From contig CAIQCK010000034.1 of assembly GCA_903870275.1 (NCBI GenBank), forward strand, positions 113,138-177,137: 64,000 nt of DNA, given 5' to 3'. Of the stretch, positions 25,458-34,321 are shown piece after piece. The position numbers and the translations under genes were made by a program. The notes below the pieces were generated by a model. The model had not been told where the DNA came from and did not search any database. It saw only the letters and a program-made list of their open reading frames with translations. The DNA is from an uncultured bacterium. Its GTDB lineage: Bacteria > Verrucomicrobiota > Verrucomicrobiia > CAIQCK01. Position 1 is the first letter of the stretch. The number at the start of each line of letters is the position of its first letter.

Positions 25458-27167
25458 ATGAGCACCTCTCACTTTCTGCAAATGCTCGCACTGGCGCTGG
25501 TAGCGGCGAGTCTTCCAGCCCTGGCCGAGCCGCCAGCCAATAAACACTGGAAGCTCGTCTTCAGCGACGAGTTCGACGGCGGCAAGCTCGACGAGTCGAA
25601 GTGGACCCGCCGCAACAGCGGCGAGGCGTTTTGCTGGAACGGCGCGAAGGGATTGCTCTGCGAGGACCACGCGGACGTGGATGGCAAGGGCAACTTCGTC
25701 ATCAAGGTCACGCGCGACGCCGACGGCGTTTATCGTTACCATCACGGCGTCCAGACCAAGGGCAAGTTCCAGCGCACCTACGGCTATTTCGAGACACGGG
25801 CGCGGTTCTCGCGCGAGCCGGGCTGGTGGGGCGCGGTCTGGCTCTACGGCGTCGAGGTCGGTCCGAACCCGTTCAAGATGGGCCAGGAGATTGACATGTT
25901 TGAGGATTTCAACAAGCCGAAGAAGAAAAACGATTTTGCCCACAACGTCCATTTCGACGCGCAACTGGAGTCGGCGATGGAAAACAACAAGCGCGTCGGC
26001 AAGCTCGACGGCGACACGCTTTACCGCGTCTCGCGCGGCACCAACGTCGTCGTGGATTCCTGGAACGATTTCCATGTCGTCGGCGTTGAGTGGACGCCGC
26101 TCGAATATGTCTTCTACTGCGACGGCAGGGAGACGTTCCGGCTCGACTACCACGAAGTGCCGGTGACGACGCAGCCGATGCACGTGCTGATCTCCGGCTG
26201 CTTCCGCGATCCGAACCGCGCGAAGGGTTATCAAGGCGACTACGCCGACGCCGTCCATTGGCCCGACCAACTCACGGTGGATTACGTGCGCGTCTATGAG
26301 GAAGACCTCGGCCGCGGGAAAAAACCGTCGGTCACGCTGCGGCTGGGCAAGCCTGTGAGAGCCGTGGATCAAGGCGACGAGGTCGCGTTCCGCGTGGCCG
26401 CGTCGGACGGCAGCAGTGCGGTGACCAACCTCATGCTTTTCACCAACGGCCGCATCCGCGCCGAGAAAGCCGCCGCTTCGGCGACGTTCACGCTGCCGGC
26501 GAAGCAACTCTACCTCGGCGAAAACATCCTGATCGCGATGGCCCGCGACAAGGACGGCCTCATCGGCATATCGGAACCGTTGACGCTGGAAGTGCGCTGG
26601 CCGGCCGAAGGCACGAGCACGCCTTATCTTGGCAAGCCGCAGGTTATCCCCGGCCGCATCATTCCCGGCCATTACGACGAAGGCGGTCAGCGCGTGGCTT
26701 ACTTCACCTACGCGAAGCAGAACACGTATGGAAAACCGCCGTGGAACCTCAAGTTCCGTCCGGACGAGGGCATCAACGCGCCGAACGAAAAAGGCATCGG
26801 CGCCTCGCAGCGCGGCATGTGGGTCCGCTACACGGTGAACGTGGAGCAGGCCGGCAGCTACAAGGTCGCGCCGTTCGTCGCCCGCGTGAACGGCCAGGGC
26901 TTTGCATCCGACAAGTCCGACCGCATCTTCCTTGAACTCGATGGCAAGCCGCTGACGGAGTTCGCCTTCGGCAGCGACCTCACCACGGGCAGACAATGGT
27001 GGGGAAACTATCAACCACTGGTTTCTCCAAAGACCGTACGGCTCCCCGCCGGCAACCATGTATTGCGCGTGAAGTTCGACGCCACGCCGTTCCAGTTCGG
27101 CGGGCTGGAGTTTACGCCCGCGTCGTCAGCACAATCGGTCGGCAGCCAGACAACCAGGAAACCCTGA
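25458..27167 (+). CDS. GH16 family beta-glycanase with C-terminal carbohydrate-binding module
   Basis: A 569-residue secreted enzyme. The signal peptide (MSTSHFLQMLALALVAAS) is followed by the GH16 jelly-roll (about 28-280), starting with the typical LVFSDEFDG. The catalytic ExDxxE motif is present as EIDMFE: E144 nucleophile, D146, E149 acid/base. Residues about 290-385 look like an Ig-type domain. The end (about 395-560) resembles a CBM6/CBM35-type module (GHYDEGGQRVAYF...LPAGNHVLRV). GH16 members with such a layout include agarases, porphyranases, carrageenases and laminarinases. The sequence alone does not decide which, though the CBM6-like tail is common in agar-active enzymes. It is part of the 18087-30590 operon. 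Confidence 0.88.
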   Translation: MSTSHFLQMLALALVAASLPALAEPPANKHWKLVFSDEFDGGKLDESKWTRRNSGEAFCWNGAKGLLCEDHADVDGKGNFVIKVTRDADGVYRYHHGVQTKGKFQRTYGYFETRARFSREPGWWGAVWLYGVEVGPNPFKMGQEIDMFEDFNKPKKKNDFAHNVHFDAQLESAMENNKRVGKLDGDTLYRVSRGTNVVVDSWNDFHVVGVEWTPLEYVFYCDGRETFRLDYHEVPVTTQPMHVLISGCFRDPNRAKGYQGDYADAVHWPDQLTVDYVRVYEEDLGRGKKPSVTLRLGKPVRAVDQGDEVAFRVAASDGSSAVTNLMLFTNGRIRAEKAAASATFTLPAKQLYLGENILIAMARDKDGLIGISEPLTLEVRWPAEGTSTPYLGKPQVIPGRIIPGHYDEGGQRVAYFTYAKQNTYGKPPWNLKFRPDEGINAPNEKGIGASQRGMWVRYTVNVEQAGSYKVAPFVARVNGQGFASDKSDRIFLELDGKPLTEFAFGSDLTTGRQWWGNYQPLVSPKTVRLPAGNHVLRVKFDATPFQFGGLEFTPASSAQSVGSQTTRKP

Positions 27168-27189
27168 CCGTCGTTTACGAAAACAAATC

Positions 27190-28584
27190 ATGAAAACCAC
27201 CCGACGCCAGTTCATCCGTACAACAGCCTCCACGGTCGCGCTTTTCAACATCATCCCCCGCCACGTGCTCGGCGGGCCGAAGTTCGTTCCGCCGAGCGAG
27301 AAGATCAACATCGCCCTCGTCGGCGCGGGCGGACAGGGGCGTTCAAACCTCCGCGCGTTGTTTCACGAAGAGGACGCGCAGTTCATTGCCGTGGCCGACC
27401 CGGCTGAGCAGTGGGACCTGGAGCCGTACTATTATCGCGGTCTCGGTGGCCGCAAACCGGTGCGCGCCGAAATTGAGAAACATTACGGCGAGAAGAGGCC
27501 GAATTTCCGCTGCGCCGAGTACGAGGACTTCCGCGTAATGTTGGAAAAGGAAAAGGCGATTGACGCGATCCTCTGCGCCACGCCCGACCACCTGCACGCT
27601 TACGTTTCGATCACGGCAATGCGCGCGGGCAAGCATGTCTATTGCGAGAAGCCGCTCACACACAACATCTGGGAAGCACGGCAGGTGGCGCGGGTCGCGA
27701 AGGAAACCGGCGTCGCCACACAGATGGGCAACAGCGGCCATTCGCGCGTCGGCATCCGCCTGACGTGCGAGTGGATTTGGGACGGCGCCATCGGCCCGGT
27801 GCGCGAGGTCCACGCGTGGGTCGGAGCGAACCGCTGGAACAAACAGCTCACGGGCCGCCCGACGGGGACGCTGCCGGTGCCCGCGGGCTTGAACTGGGAC
27901 CTCTGGATTGGCCCGCGCGAGCCGCGTCCGTGGAATCCGGCTTACGCGCCGGTCTCGTGGCGCGATTTCTGGATGTTCGGCAACGGCGCGCTCGGCGACT
28001 TCGGCTGCCACGATCTCGACGCCGCGTGTTGGGCGCTCGACCTGCGCGAACCGTTGAGCGTGGAGGCATGTCCCGCCGGCAACATGGACGAGGAAATCGC
28101 GCCGCACGGCCAGGTGTGCTACTACCACTTCGGCGCGCGCGGCGACAAACCGCCCGTGAAGGTCGTGTGGTATGACGGCGGACTCAAGCCGGCCTGCCCG
28201 GAGGAGATGGGCGAAGGCCAGCCGTTGCCCAGCCGCGGCGCTCTCTTTGTCGGCGACAACGGCCTCATGCTCTGCGAAGGTGCGGGCGGACAGCCGCGGT
28301 TGCTGCCGATTGAAAAAACGCGCGCTTACAAGAAACCGGTCGAAAGCCTGCCGCGTTCCAAGGGCCATCATCGCGACTGGCTCGACGCCATCAAGGGCGG
28401 CACGGCGGCCAGCGCCAACTTCGAATACGGCGCGCGGCTCACCGAGCTGTCGCTGTTGGGCACGGCGTCGCTACGCACCGGCCGAAAGCTTTACTGGGAC
28501 GCCGCGCAGATGAAGGCCCGCGGCGTGCCCGCAGCCGACGTCGTCTTCAAAGGCTCGTATCGGAAAGGTTGGGAGATCGCATGA
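27190..28584 (+). CDS. Tat-exported Gfo/Idh/MocA family oxidoreductase
   Basis: A 464-residue protein with a Tat signal (TRRQFIR at residues 4-10). The Rossmann fold begins at IALVGAGGQG (41-50). EKP with K154 is the conserved Lys of the Gfo/Idh/MocA active site, followed by the usual C-terminal beta-sheet domain (DFWMFGNGALGDFGCHD). Tat export implies folding in the cytoplasm with bound NAD(P) before transport, as for glucose-fructose oxidoreductase of Zymomonas. Some relatives are NAD-dependent glycosidases or dehydrogenases for sugars. It sits 22 bases after GH16 and overlaps the next gene (ATGA), consistent with acting on sugars released by the operon's enzymes. The exact reaction is unknown. 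Confidence 0.88.
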   Translation: MKTTRRQFIRTTASTVALFNIIPRHVLGGPKFVPPSEKINIALVGAGGQGRSNLRALFHEEDAQFIAVADPAEQWDLEPYYYRGLGGRKPVRAEIEKHYGEKRPNFRCAEYEDFRVMLEKEKAIDAILCATPDHLHAYVSITAMRAGKHVYCEKPLTHNIWEARQVARVAKETGVATQMGNSGHSRVGIRLTCEWIWDGAIGPVREVHAWVGANRWNKQLTGRPTGTLPVPAGLNWDLWIGPREPRPWNPAYAPVSWRDFWMFGNGALGDFGCHDLDAACWALDLREPLSVEACPAGNMDEEIAPHGQVCYYHFGARGDKPPVKVVWYDGGLKPACPEEMGEGQPLPSRGALFVGDNGLMLCEGAGGQPRLLPIEKTRAYKKPVESLPRSKGHHRDWLDAIKGGTAASANFEYGARLTELSLLGTASLRTGRKLYWDAAQMKARGVPAADVVFKGSYRKGWEIA

Positions 28585-30590
28585 ATATGAAACATTTCGC
28601 CGTCTTCATTCTGGCACTTTCGTGCCTCGCGGCTGTGCGCGCCGCCGCGCCGCCGGACGCCAATCCCGCCGCCGTCGAGGAAGTCCGTTCGGGCAAACGC
28701 AAGGAAGCCCGCGCCTCGTGGTGGGGATTTGATCCCGCCGACTCGACCGCGGCGTTGCAGGCCGCCATCAACTCCGGCGCGCGCAAGCTCATCGTCGAAA
28801 ACACCGGTGCACCGTGGATCACGGACAAGCTCCATCTCGCCGGCAACCAGGAAATCGTTTTCGAGAAAGGCGCCATCGTGCAGGCCAAGCGCGGCGCGTT
28901 CAAGGGAACGGGCGATTCGCTTTTCTCGGCGTCGTCGAAAACGAACATCACGCTAACCGGCTACGGCGCGACGCTGAAGATGTGGAAGCAGGACTACGAC
29001 GACAAGACGCAATACAAACACGCCGAGTGGCGGCACGTGCTCGATCTCCATAGTTGCTCGCGCGTGCGCATCACCGGCCTGACGCTGGCCGACAGCGGCG
29101 GCGACGGCATCTACCTCGGCGTGGCGCGCAAGGGCGTGCCGTGCTCCGACGTGGTCATCCGGGACGTGGTCTGCGACAACAATTACCGTCAGGGCATCAG
29201 CGTCATCAGCGCGCGCAACCTGCTCATCGAGAATTGTGTGCTCAAGGACACGTGGGGCACCGCGCCAGAGGCCGGCATTGATTTTGAGCCGAACCACGAA
29301 TCGGAGGAACTCTCCAACTGCGTCATGCGCAACTGCGTCTCCGAGAACAACCGCGGCGACGCCTACACGTTCTACCTGCGGCCGTTGCGCGCCGAGTCGA
29401 AGCCGATCTCCGTTCGTATTGAAAATTGCCGGTCGATCGGTTGCCGCCGGTCGGCCTGCTTCGTCACCGCCAACGACAGCGACACCGCCGGCGTCAAAGG
29501 CACAATGGACTTCATCAACTGCAAGTTCACGTCGGCCCAACAGTGCGGCATCGCCGTCGGCGACAAGTCGGCCAGCGGCGCGCGCGTGAGTTTCGTGAAC
29601 TGCCAGGTCATCAACGCCGCCACCAACCAGCCGGCAACAGCACCCATTTCATTGTCGAGCAGTTCGAGCGCGACGGAAGACTTTGGCAATATCCGCTTCG
29701 CCGACTGCACAATCACCGACCCGCTCAACCGGCTGCCAATGTCCTATCACGACATGTCCGGCGGTGCGGGATTGCGCGACGTCACCGGCATGCTCATTGT
29801 GAAGCACGATGATAAGACCGTGAAGCACGCGCTCACGCCAAAGCTGATCGCCGAGTGGATGCCTCATCGCAGTTTCAAACAAATCACCAAGTTCGCCACC
29901 AAAGACACCCGTTTCGAGCCGGCACTGCCAACAGCGACGCCCCAGGCCAGCCGGCGCTGCACTGCGCGCCAGCGCGATCTGTCTGAATGGCTGCTCTGGG
30001 CTGAGGCCGGCCAACAGGCGGCGTTCACCGTCCTCGTCCGCCCCGTCGGCAAAGGCACCCCCCGGCCCGCGCCTGTAACTCTCATCGCGCCGTCCGGCAA
30101 GCTCACGAAGCTGAAAGACGCGGAAGGCGAAGGCGAAACCGCCTACAGTTTCCTAGCCGCCGAAACCGGCGCGCACAAGATCGTCTGCGAGCCGCACAAC
30201 TGGACCGCAACCGTAAACTCAGCCTCTCACCGTGTCTGCATTTACTCCACGAGCGGCTCCATTCATTTCCTCGGCACAACCGGCGAGTTCTTCTTCTGGG
30301 TGCCGGCGGGCGCGAAGGAGTTTGCGGTGAAGGTGGCGGGTGATAATCCCGGCGAGCGCATCAAGGCCATCCTGCGCGACCCCGACGGCCGCACTATCGA
30401 GGAGAAGGACAGCATCGCAGAGGCCCACCAGTTCGTGGCCCGGCCGAGGACCGACTCCGCCGGCGAGATTTGGAGCCTGCGCCTCGACAAACCCACCATC
30501 GGCATCGTCGAGGATTTCCACGTTCAACTTCAAGGCATCCCACCCGTGTTCTCGCACACCAAGGAATCGCTGCTCAAACCGGCGAAGTGA
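28581..30590 (+). CDS. Secreted right-handed beta-helix protein
   Basis: A 669-residue protein whose ATG overlaps the oxidoreductase stop. It has a signal peptide (MKHFAVFILALSCLAAVRA, using the second Met). Residues about 45-420 show repeated short strands typical of a right-handed parallel beta-helix (DSTAALQAAINSG, RITGLTLADSGGDGIYLG, LIENCVLKDTWG). This is the pectate-lyase/polygalacturonase type of fold. The last about 250 residues are beta-sandwich-like. Catalytic residues cannot be assigned by eye; several beta-helix families act on uronic-acid polymers. It closes the operon, and a likely intrinsic terminator follows at 30666-30703. Confidence 0.78.
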   Translation: MNMKHFAVFILALSCLAAVRAAAPPDANPAAVEEVRSGKRKEARASWWGFDPADSTAALQAAINSGARKLIVENTGAPWITDKLHLAGNQEIVFEKGAIVQAKRGAFKGTGDSLFSASSKTNITLTGYGATLKMWKQDYDDKTQYKHAEWRHVLDLHSCSRVRITGLTLADSGGDGIYLGVARKGVPCSDVVIRDVVCDNNYRQGISVISARNLLIENCVLKDTWGTAPEAGIDFEPNHESEELSNCVMRNCVSENNRGDAYTFYLRPLRAESKPISVRIENCRSIGCRRSACFVTANDSDTAGVKGTMDFINCKFTSAQQCGIAVGDKSASGARVSFVNCQVINAATNQPATAPISLSSSSSATEDFGNIRFADCTITDPLNRLPMSYHDMSGGAGLRDVTGMLIVKHDDKTVKHALTPKLIAEWMPHRSFKQITKFATKDTRFEPALPTATPQASRRCTARQRDLSEWLLWAEAGQQAAFTVLVRPVGKGTPRPAPVTLIAPSGKLTKLKDAEGEGETAYSFLAAETGAHKIVCEPHNWTATVNSASHRVCIYSTSGSIHFLGTTGEFFFWVPAGAKEFAVKVAGDNPGERIKAILRDPDGRTIEEKDSIAEAHQFVARPRTDSAGEIWSLRLDKPTIGIVEDFHVQLQGIPPVFSHTKESLLKPAK

Positions 30591-30665
30591 ACTAAAGTGC
30601 TGCTGGAAGCATTTCCTGCGAGAGCATGTCCCGATGCCGTGGGTCAGCATGCGTAATCACGCAGG

Positions 30666-30703
30666 AAAAAACTGAAGACGGACCCGAAAGGCGACAGTTT
30701 TTT
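30666..30703 (+). terminator. Putative intrinsic terminator of the 18087-30590 operon
   Basis: AAAAAACTG (30666-30674) pairs perfectly with CAGTTTTTT (30695-30703), with a 20-base loop and a run of T on the 3' side. A second longer-range pairing, TTTCCTGCG with CGCAGGAAA (30612-30620 and 30660-30668), partly overlaps it. Both follow the beta-helix stop by under 100 bases. Confidence 0.5.
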
Positions 30704-30744
30704 ACTGACGGGACGTGCATTTCGCTGCACACAATGGCGGTCTC

Positions 30745-33700
30745 ATGACCATGAACCATCCAATCCAACTTCTTCTCGTCTGCGTCCTGGCGGGCGCGTG
30801 TCACTGCGCGGGGGCGGACTCCACCGCCGGCGGTTCGTTCGAGGCGTGGCAACGGCACCGTGACGCGTTGGCGGCGGACAGTTCGCTCGCGCGTTTCTAC
30901 ACGTTTGAGAACGTGGACGGCGGCGCGGTGGCCGCGACAGGCGCGGATGCGCCAATGAATTTCCAGATCCAGAAAAAAGCGGGCGCGCCGGCGGAGACGC
31001 TGCGCATTGTCGCCGGGCGCTGGGCGCAGAAGAAGGCGGTGCGGCTCGACGCGGGCTGGCTTGTTGGCCCGGCGTTCAGCGTCGGCAAGGCGTTCACCAT
31101 CGAGGCGTGGATGCGATGGAATGGGCCAGGCGCGCATCGCGGCAACGAAGGCACGACAAACGGCACGTTGCTGGCGCTCGGCAACGGCTATTGGGAAGGC
31201 TTGCGGTTGACGACGGGCTATCCGGAAAAGCACATCAACTTCGAGATCGGCCGGCCGAAGCCGTCGCACTCGATTGGCACGCATACCGGCGCGGTGCCGG
31301 ACGGCCTCTGGCATCACATCGCCGCGACGTGGGACGGCGGGACGATGCGCCTCTACGTGGACGGCATGGCCGCCGCATCGGAGGCGTTCGCCGGGCCGTT
31401 CACCGCGCCCACCGAGAAACAATCATTCCGCATCGGCTTCGCCAACTCCGGCGTCGGCTCGGTGGTGCTGGACGTGGACGAGGTGGCGGTGTTCAACCGC
31501 GCGCTGACCATCGGCGAACTGGTGCGGCACGCGTATTTTCAAGCGCCGGTGTCGAATGGCATCGCCGCGCGTTTTGACGCCGCGAGCCGGTTTGTGTCGG
31601 AAAAGAACTTCGCGGCTGCCGGGAAAGAGCTGTCGCAGGTGACGCAGACCGCCGGATTGCATCGCGACCTGCTCGCCGTCGCGCGGCTGCAACTGGCGGA
31701 GGCGTTGCGCGGCGAACGCAAGACCGCGGCGGCCGCCGCCGAGGTCGTGAAGGTCTTCAACGCCACCGGCCTTTGCCCGCAACTGAATCAACTGGCGTCA
31801 GCGGCGGCAGTGAAGCTGTTCAAGGAAGCGCCGGGCTGCAACCTGACGCGTGAGGCGCAGGAGCGGATTCTGTCGCTGCCGGAGATCACGCCCGAGGAGC
31901 GGTTGGGCGCGCGGCTGTCGCTCGGCCACGCGCGCTTTGCGGAGCGCGATTACGCTGCCGCGCGCGCCGAATACGCCAAGGTGCTCGCGCAGGCTGACGC
32001 GCCACCGGCGTTGCGCGCCATCGCCCAACTGCGCGTGGCGCGTAGCTTCGCCTGCCAGCGCGACTTCGCCACTGCGAAAGCCGAGCTGGCGAAGGTGGCC
32101 ACGACAAGCGACGCGCCGGCGCATTTTAAAACGGAAGCTGTGGAATGCGCTAAGGAGATCGAGCGAGTGGAACGCGGCTTGCCCGCGCGCGACCCGGCTG
32201 CGTCGCGAACGCCGCCGCTGAAATGGCCGACGTCCGCCGTCGCGCTTTTCGTCTCGCCGACAGGCGACGACAAGAATCCGGGAACCAAGGAGCAACCGTT
32301 CGCGACGCTGGAGCGCGCCAGAGACGAAATCCGGACTCTGAAAATCAGAAATCCCGTGTCCGTTTTCATCCGCGGCGGCGAATATACCGTGAAGCAGACG
32401 TTCAAGCTCACCGCCGGGGATTCCGGCACCGAGCAAGCGCCGGTGGTTTATGCGGCGTTCGGGAAGGAGACCCCGCGATTCAACGGCGGCGCGCGCGTCC
32501 GCGGCTTCACGCGAGTCACCGACGCGGCTGTGCTGGCGCGGCTGCCGGAGGAAGCGCGCGGCAAGGTCTGGCAAAGCGACCTGAATGCGCAGGGCATCAG
32601 CGATTACGGCAAGTTTGAGCCGGGTGGTTACAGCAGCGGACGCGGGTTTCGCACCCATCCAACGCTGGAGTTGTTCTTCGACGGCAAAGCGATGGAAATC
32701 GCGCGCTGGCCGAACGATGGGTTCGTGATATCCGGCGAGGCGCTCGGCCCGCAACGAACCGACAAGCGCGGCCAGACTCGGTTCGTCGGCGGCCAGTTCG
32801 TCTATGATGGCGACCGGCCCGCGCGCTGGAAGGACGAGAACGACGCGTGGCTCTACGGCTATTGGTTCCACGACTGGGCCGATTCCTACGAGAAGATCGC
32901 CTCGATTGACACGGCACAGCGCATCATCACGCTCGCGCCGCCGCTGCATCACTACGGCTTCACCAAGAACCGGCGCTACTACGCGCTGAACTTGCTGTCG
33001 GAGATTGATCGGCCCGGCGAGTGGTATCTCGACCGCCAGCGCGGTGTGCTCTACTTCTGGCCGCCGTCCAACCCGAATCGCGCAGTGGTGGAAATCTCCA
33101 TGTTCGCCTCGTCGTTTGTGGAACTCGACGGCGTCTCGCACGTCGCGTTTCGCGGGCTGACGTGGCAGACGGGCCGTAGCGACGGCCTGCGAATCAAGGG
33201 CGGCGAGCATCTCCTGCTGGCGGGCTGCACGGTGCGCAATCTCGCCGGCGACGGCGTCGTTGTTGAGGGCGGCAAGAACCACGGTCTGCTCGGCTGCGAC
33301 ATCTGCTCGCTGGGCCGCGGCGGCGTGGTGATTCATGCCGGCGACCGCAAGACGTTGACGCCGTGCGGACACTTCGTCGAGAACTGCCACATTCATCATC
33401 TCTCGCGGATGGACCACACCTACACGCCCGCCGTGCTGGCCAATGGCGTCGGCATCCGCATCGCGCACAACCTCATGCACCACGTCGGCAGCAGCGCGAT
33501 GCGCGTCGAGGGCAACGAGCATCTGGTCGAGTTCAACGAGGTCCACAACGTCGTGCTGGAGTCCGACGACCAGGGTGGCGTGGACTCGTTCGGCGACCCG
33601 ACGTTCCGAGGGAACATCTTTCGTTTCAACTACTGGCATCACATCGGCAACTGGCGCCACCAAGGTCCGGACTTGATTTGCGGCCAGGCCGGCATCCGCC

Positions 33701-34257
33701 TCGACGACGCCATCAGCGGCGTGCTGATCTACGGCAACGTCTTCTACCGCAGTTCCGCCGGCAAGCTCGGTTTCGGCGGCGTGCAGATTCACGGCGGCAA
33801 GGACAACATCGTGGACAACAACGTATTCGTGGACTGCGCGGCGGCCATCAGTCTCTCACCGTGGAGCGAGCAGCGCTGGCGCGAATTCACCGCCAGCTCG
33901 ATGGCGTCGCGCGAGATTGATCCGACGCTCTACCTCGCGCGCTATCCGGCGCTGGCGCGGTTGCAGGAGAACCACGACGTGAACCTCATCACGCGCAACC
34001 TTGCACTCGATTGCGACGAGTTTCTCCGCCGCGACCGCGGCTTTGCGCAGCGGTTCGACAACTTTGTGACCGACAGGAATCCGGGCTTCGGCGATCCCGC
34101 GCGCGGCGACTTCAGCACCGCCAAGCCGACACCCGACATGGAGCGAGCCGGTTTCGATCCGGTGATCCCGTTCGCCGAGATTGGCCTCTATCGTGATGAT
34201 CTGCGCCCGCAACTGCCCGCGCGCTTCATCGAACAGATGCGCAGCGGGCGGCAATAA
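30745..34257 (+). CDS. LamG plus TPR-like plus right-handed beta-helix protein
   Basis: A roughly 1170-residue secreted protein. ATG 30745 or 30751 both place a signal peptide (IQLLLVCVLAGACHCAGA) at the N-terminus. Residues about 50-240 are LamG/concanavalin-like (FTIEAWMRW, GLWHHIAATWDGG, LDVDEVAVFNRAL). Residues about 260-430 are helical with TPR-like spacing. From about 450 comes LFVSPTGDDKNPGT, the usual opening of secreted beta-helix proteins. A long right-handed beta-helix with many N/H-rich turns follows, to about 1140. The fold resembles GH141-like and alginate/pectin-lyase-like helices. Which bond it cleaves, if any, is unknown. It stands alone, 154 bp after the previous operon and 64 bp before A4. 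Confidence 0.75.
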   Translation: MTMNHPIQLLLVCVLAGACHCAGADSTAGGSFEAWQRHRDALAADSSLARFYTFENVDGGAVAATGADAPMNFQIQKKAGAPAETLRIVAGRWAQKKAVRLDAGWLVGPAFSVGKAFTIEAWMRWNGPGAHRGNEGTTNGTLLALGNGYWEGLRLTTGYPEKHINFEIGRPKPSHSIGTHTGAVPDGLWHHIAATWDGGTMRLYVDGMAAASEAFAGPFTAPTEKQSFRIGFANSGVGSVVLDVDEVAVFNRALTIGELVRHAYFQAPVSNGIAARFDAASRFVSEKNFAAAGKELSQVTQTAGLHRDLLAVARLQLAEALRGERKTAAAAAEVVKVFNATGLCPQLNQLASAAAVKLFKEAPGCNLTREAQERILSLPEITPEERLGARLSLGHARFAERDYAAARAEYAKVLAQADAPPALRAIAQLRVARSFACQRDFATAKAELAKVATTSDAPAHFKTEAVECAKEIERVERGLPARDPAASRTPPLKWPTSAVALFVSPTGDDKNPGTKEQPFATLERARDEIRTLKIRNPVSVFIRGGEYTVKQTFKLTAGDSGTEQAPVVYAAFGKETPRFNGGARVRGFTRVTDAAVLARLPEEARGKVWQSDLNAQGISDYGKFEPGGYSSGRGFRTHPTLELFFDGKAMEIARWPNDGFVISGEALGPQRTDKRGQTRFVGGQFVYDGDRPARWKDENDAWLYGYWFHDWADSYEKIASIDTAQRIITLAPPLHHYGFTKNRRYYALNLLSEIDRPGEWYLDRQRGVLYFWPPSNPNRAVVEISMFASSFVELDGVSHVAFRGLTWQTGRSDGLRIKGGEHLLLAGCTVRNLAGDGVVVEGGKNHGLLGCDICSLGRGGVVIHAGDRKTLTPCGHFVENCHIHHLSRMDHTYTPAVLANGVGIRIAHNLMHHVGSSAMRVEGNEHLVEFNEVHNVVLESDDQGGVDSFGDPTFRGNIFRFNYWHHIGNWRHQGPDLICGQAGIRLDDAISGVLIYGNVFYRSSAGKLGFGGVQIHGGKDNIVDNNVFVDCAAAISLSPWSEQRWREFTASSMASREIDPTLYLARYPALARLQENHDVNLITRNLALDCDEFLRRDRGFAQRFDNFVTDRNPGFGDPARGDFSTAKPTPDMERAGFDPVIPFAEIGLYRDDLRPQLPARFIEQMRSGRQ

Positions 34258-34321
34258 CAGCAGAAACTCGTTGAGTTGGGTTGCGCGGCTTGTATACTCC
34301 CGCGCAGCTTCTTTTACGAAA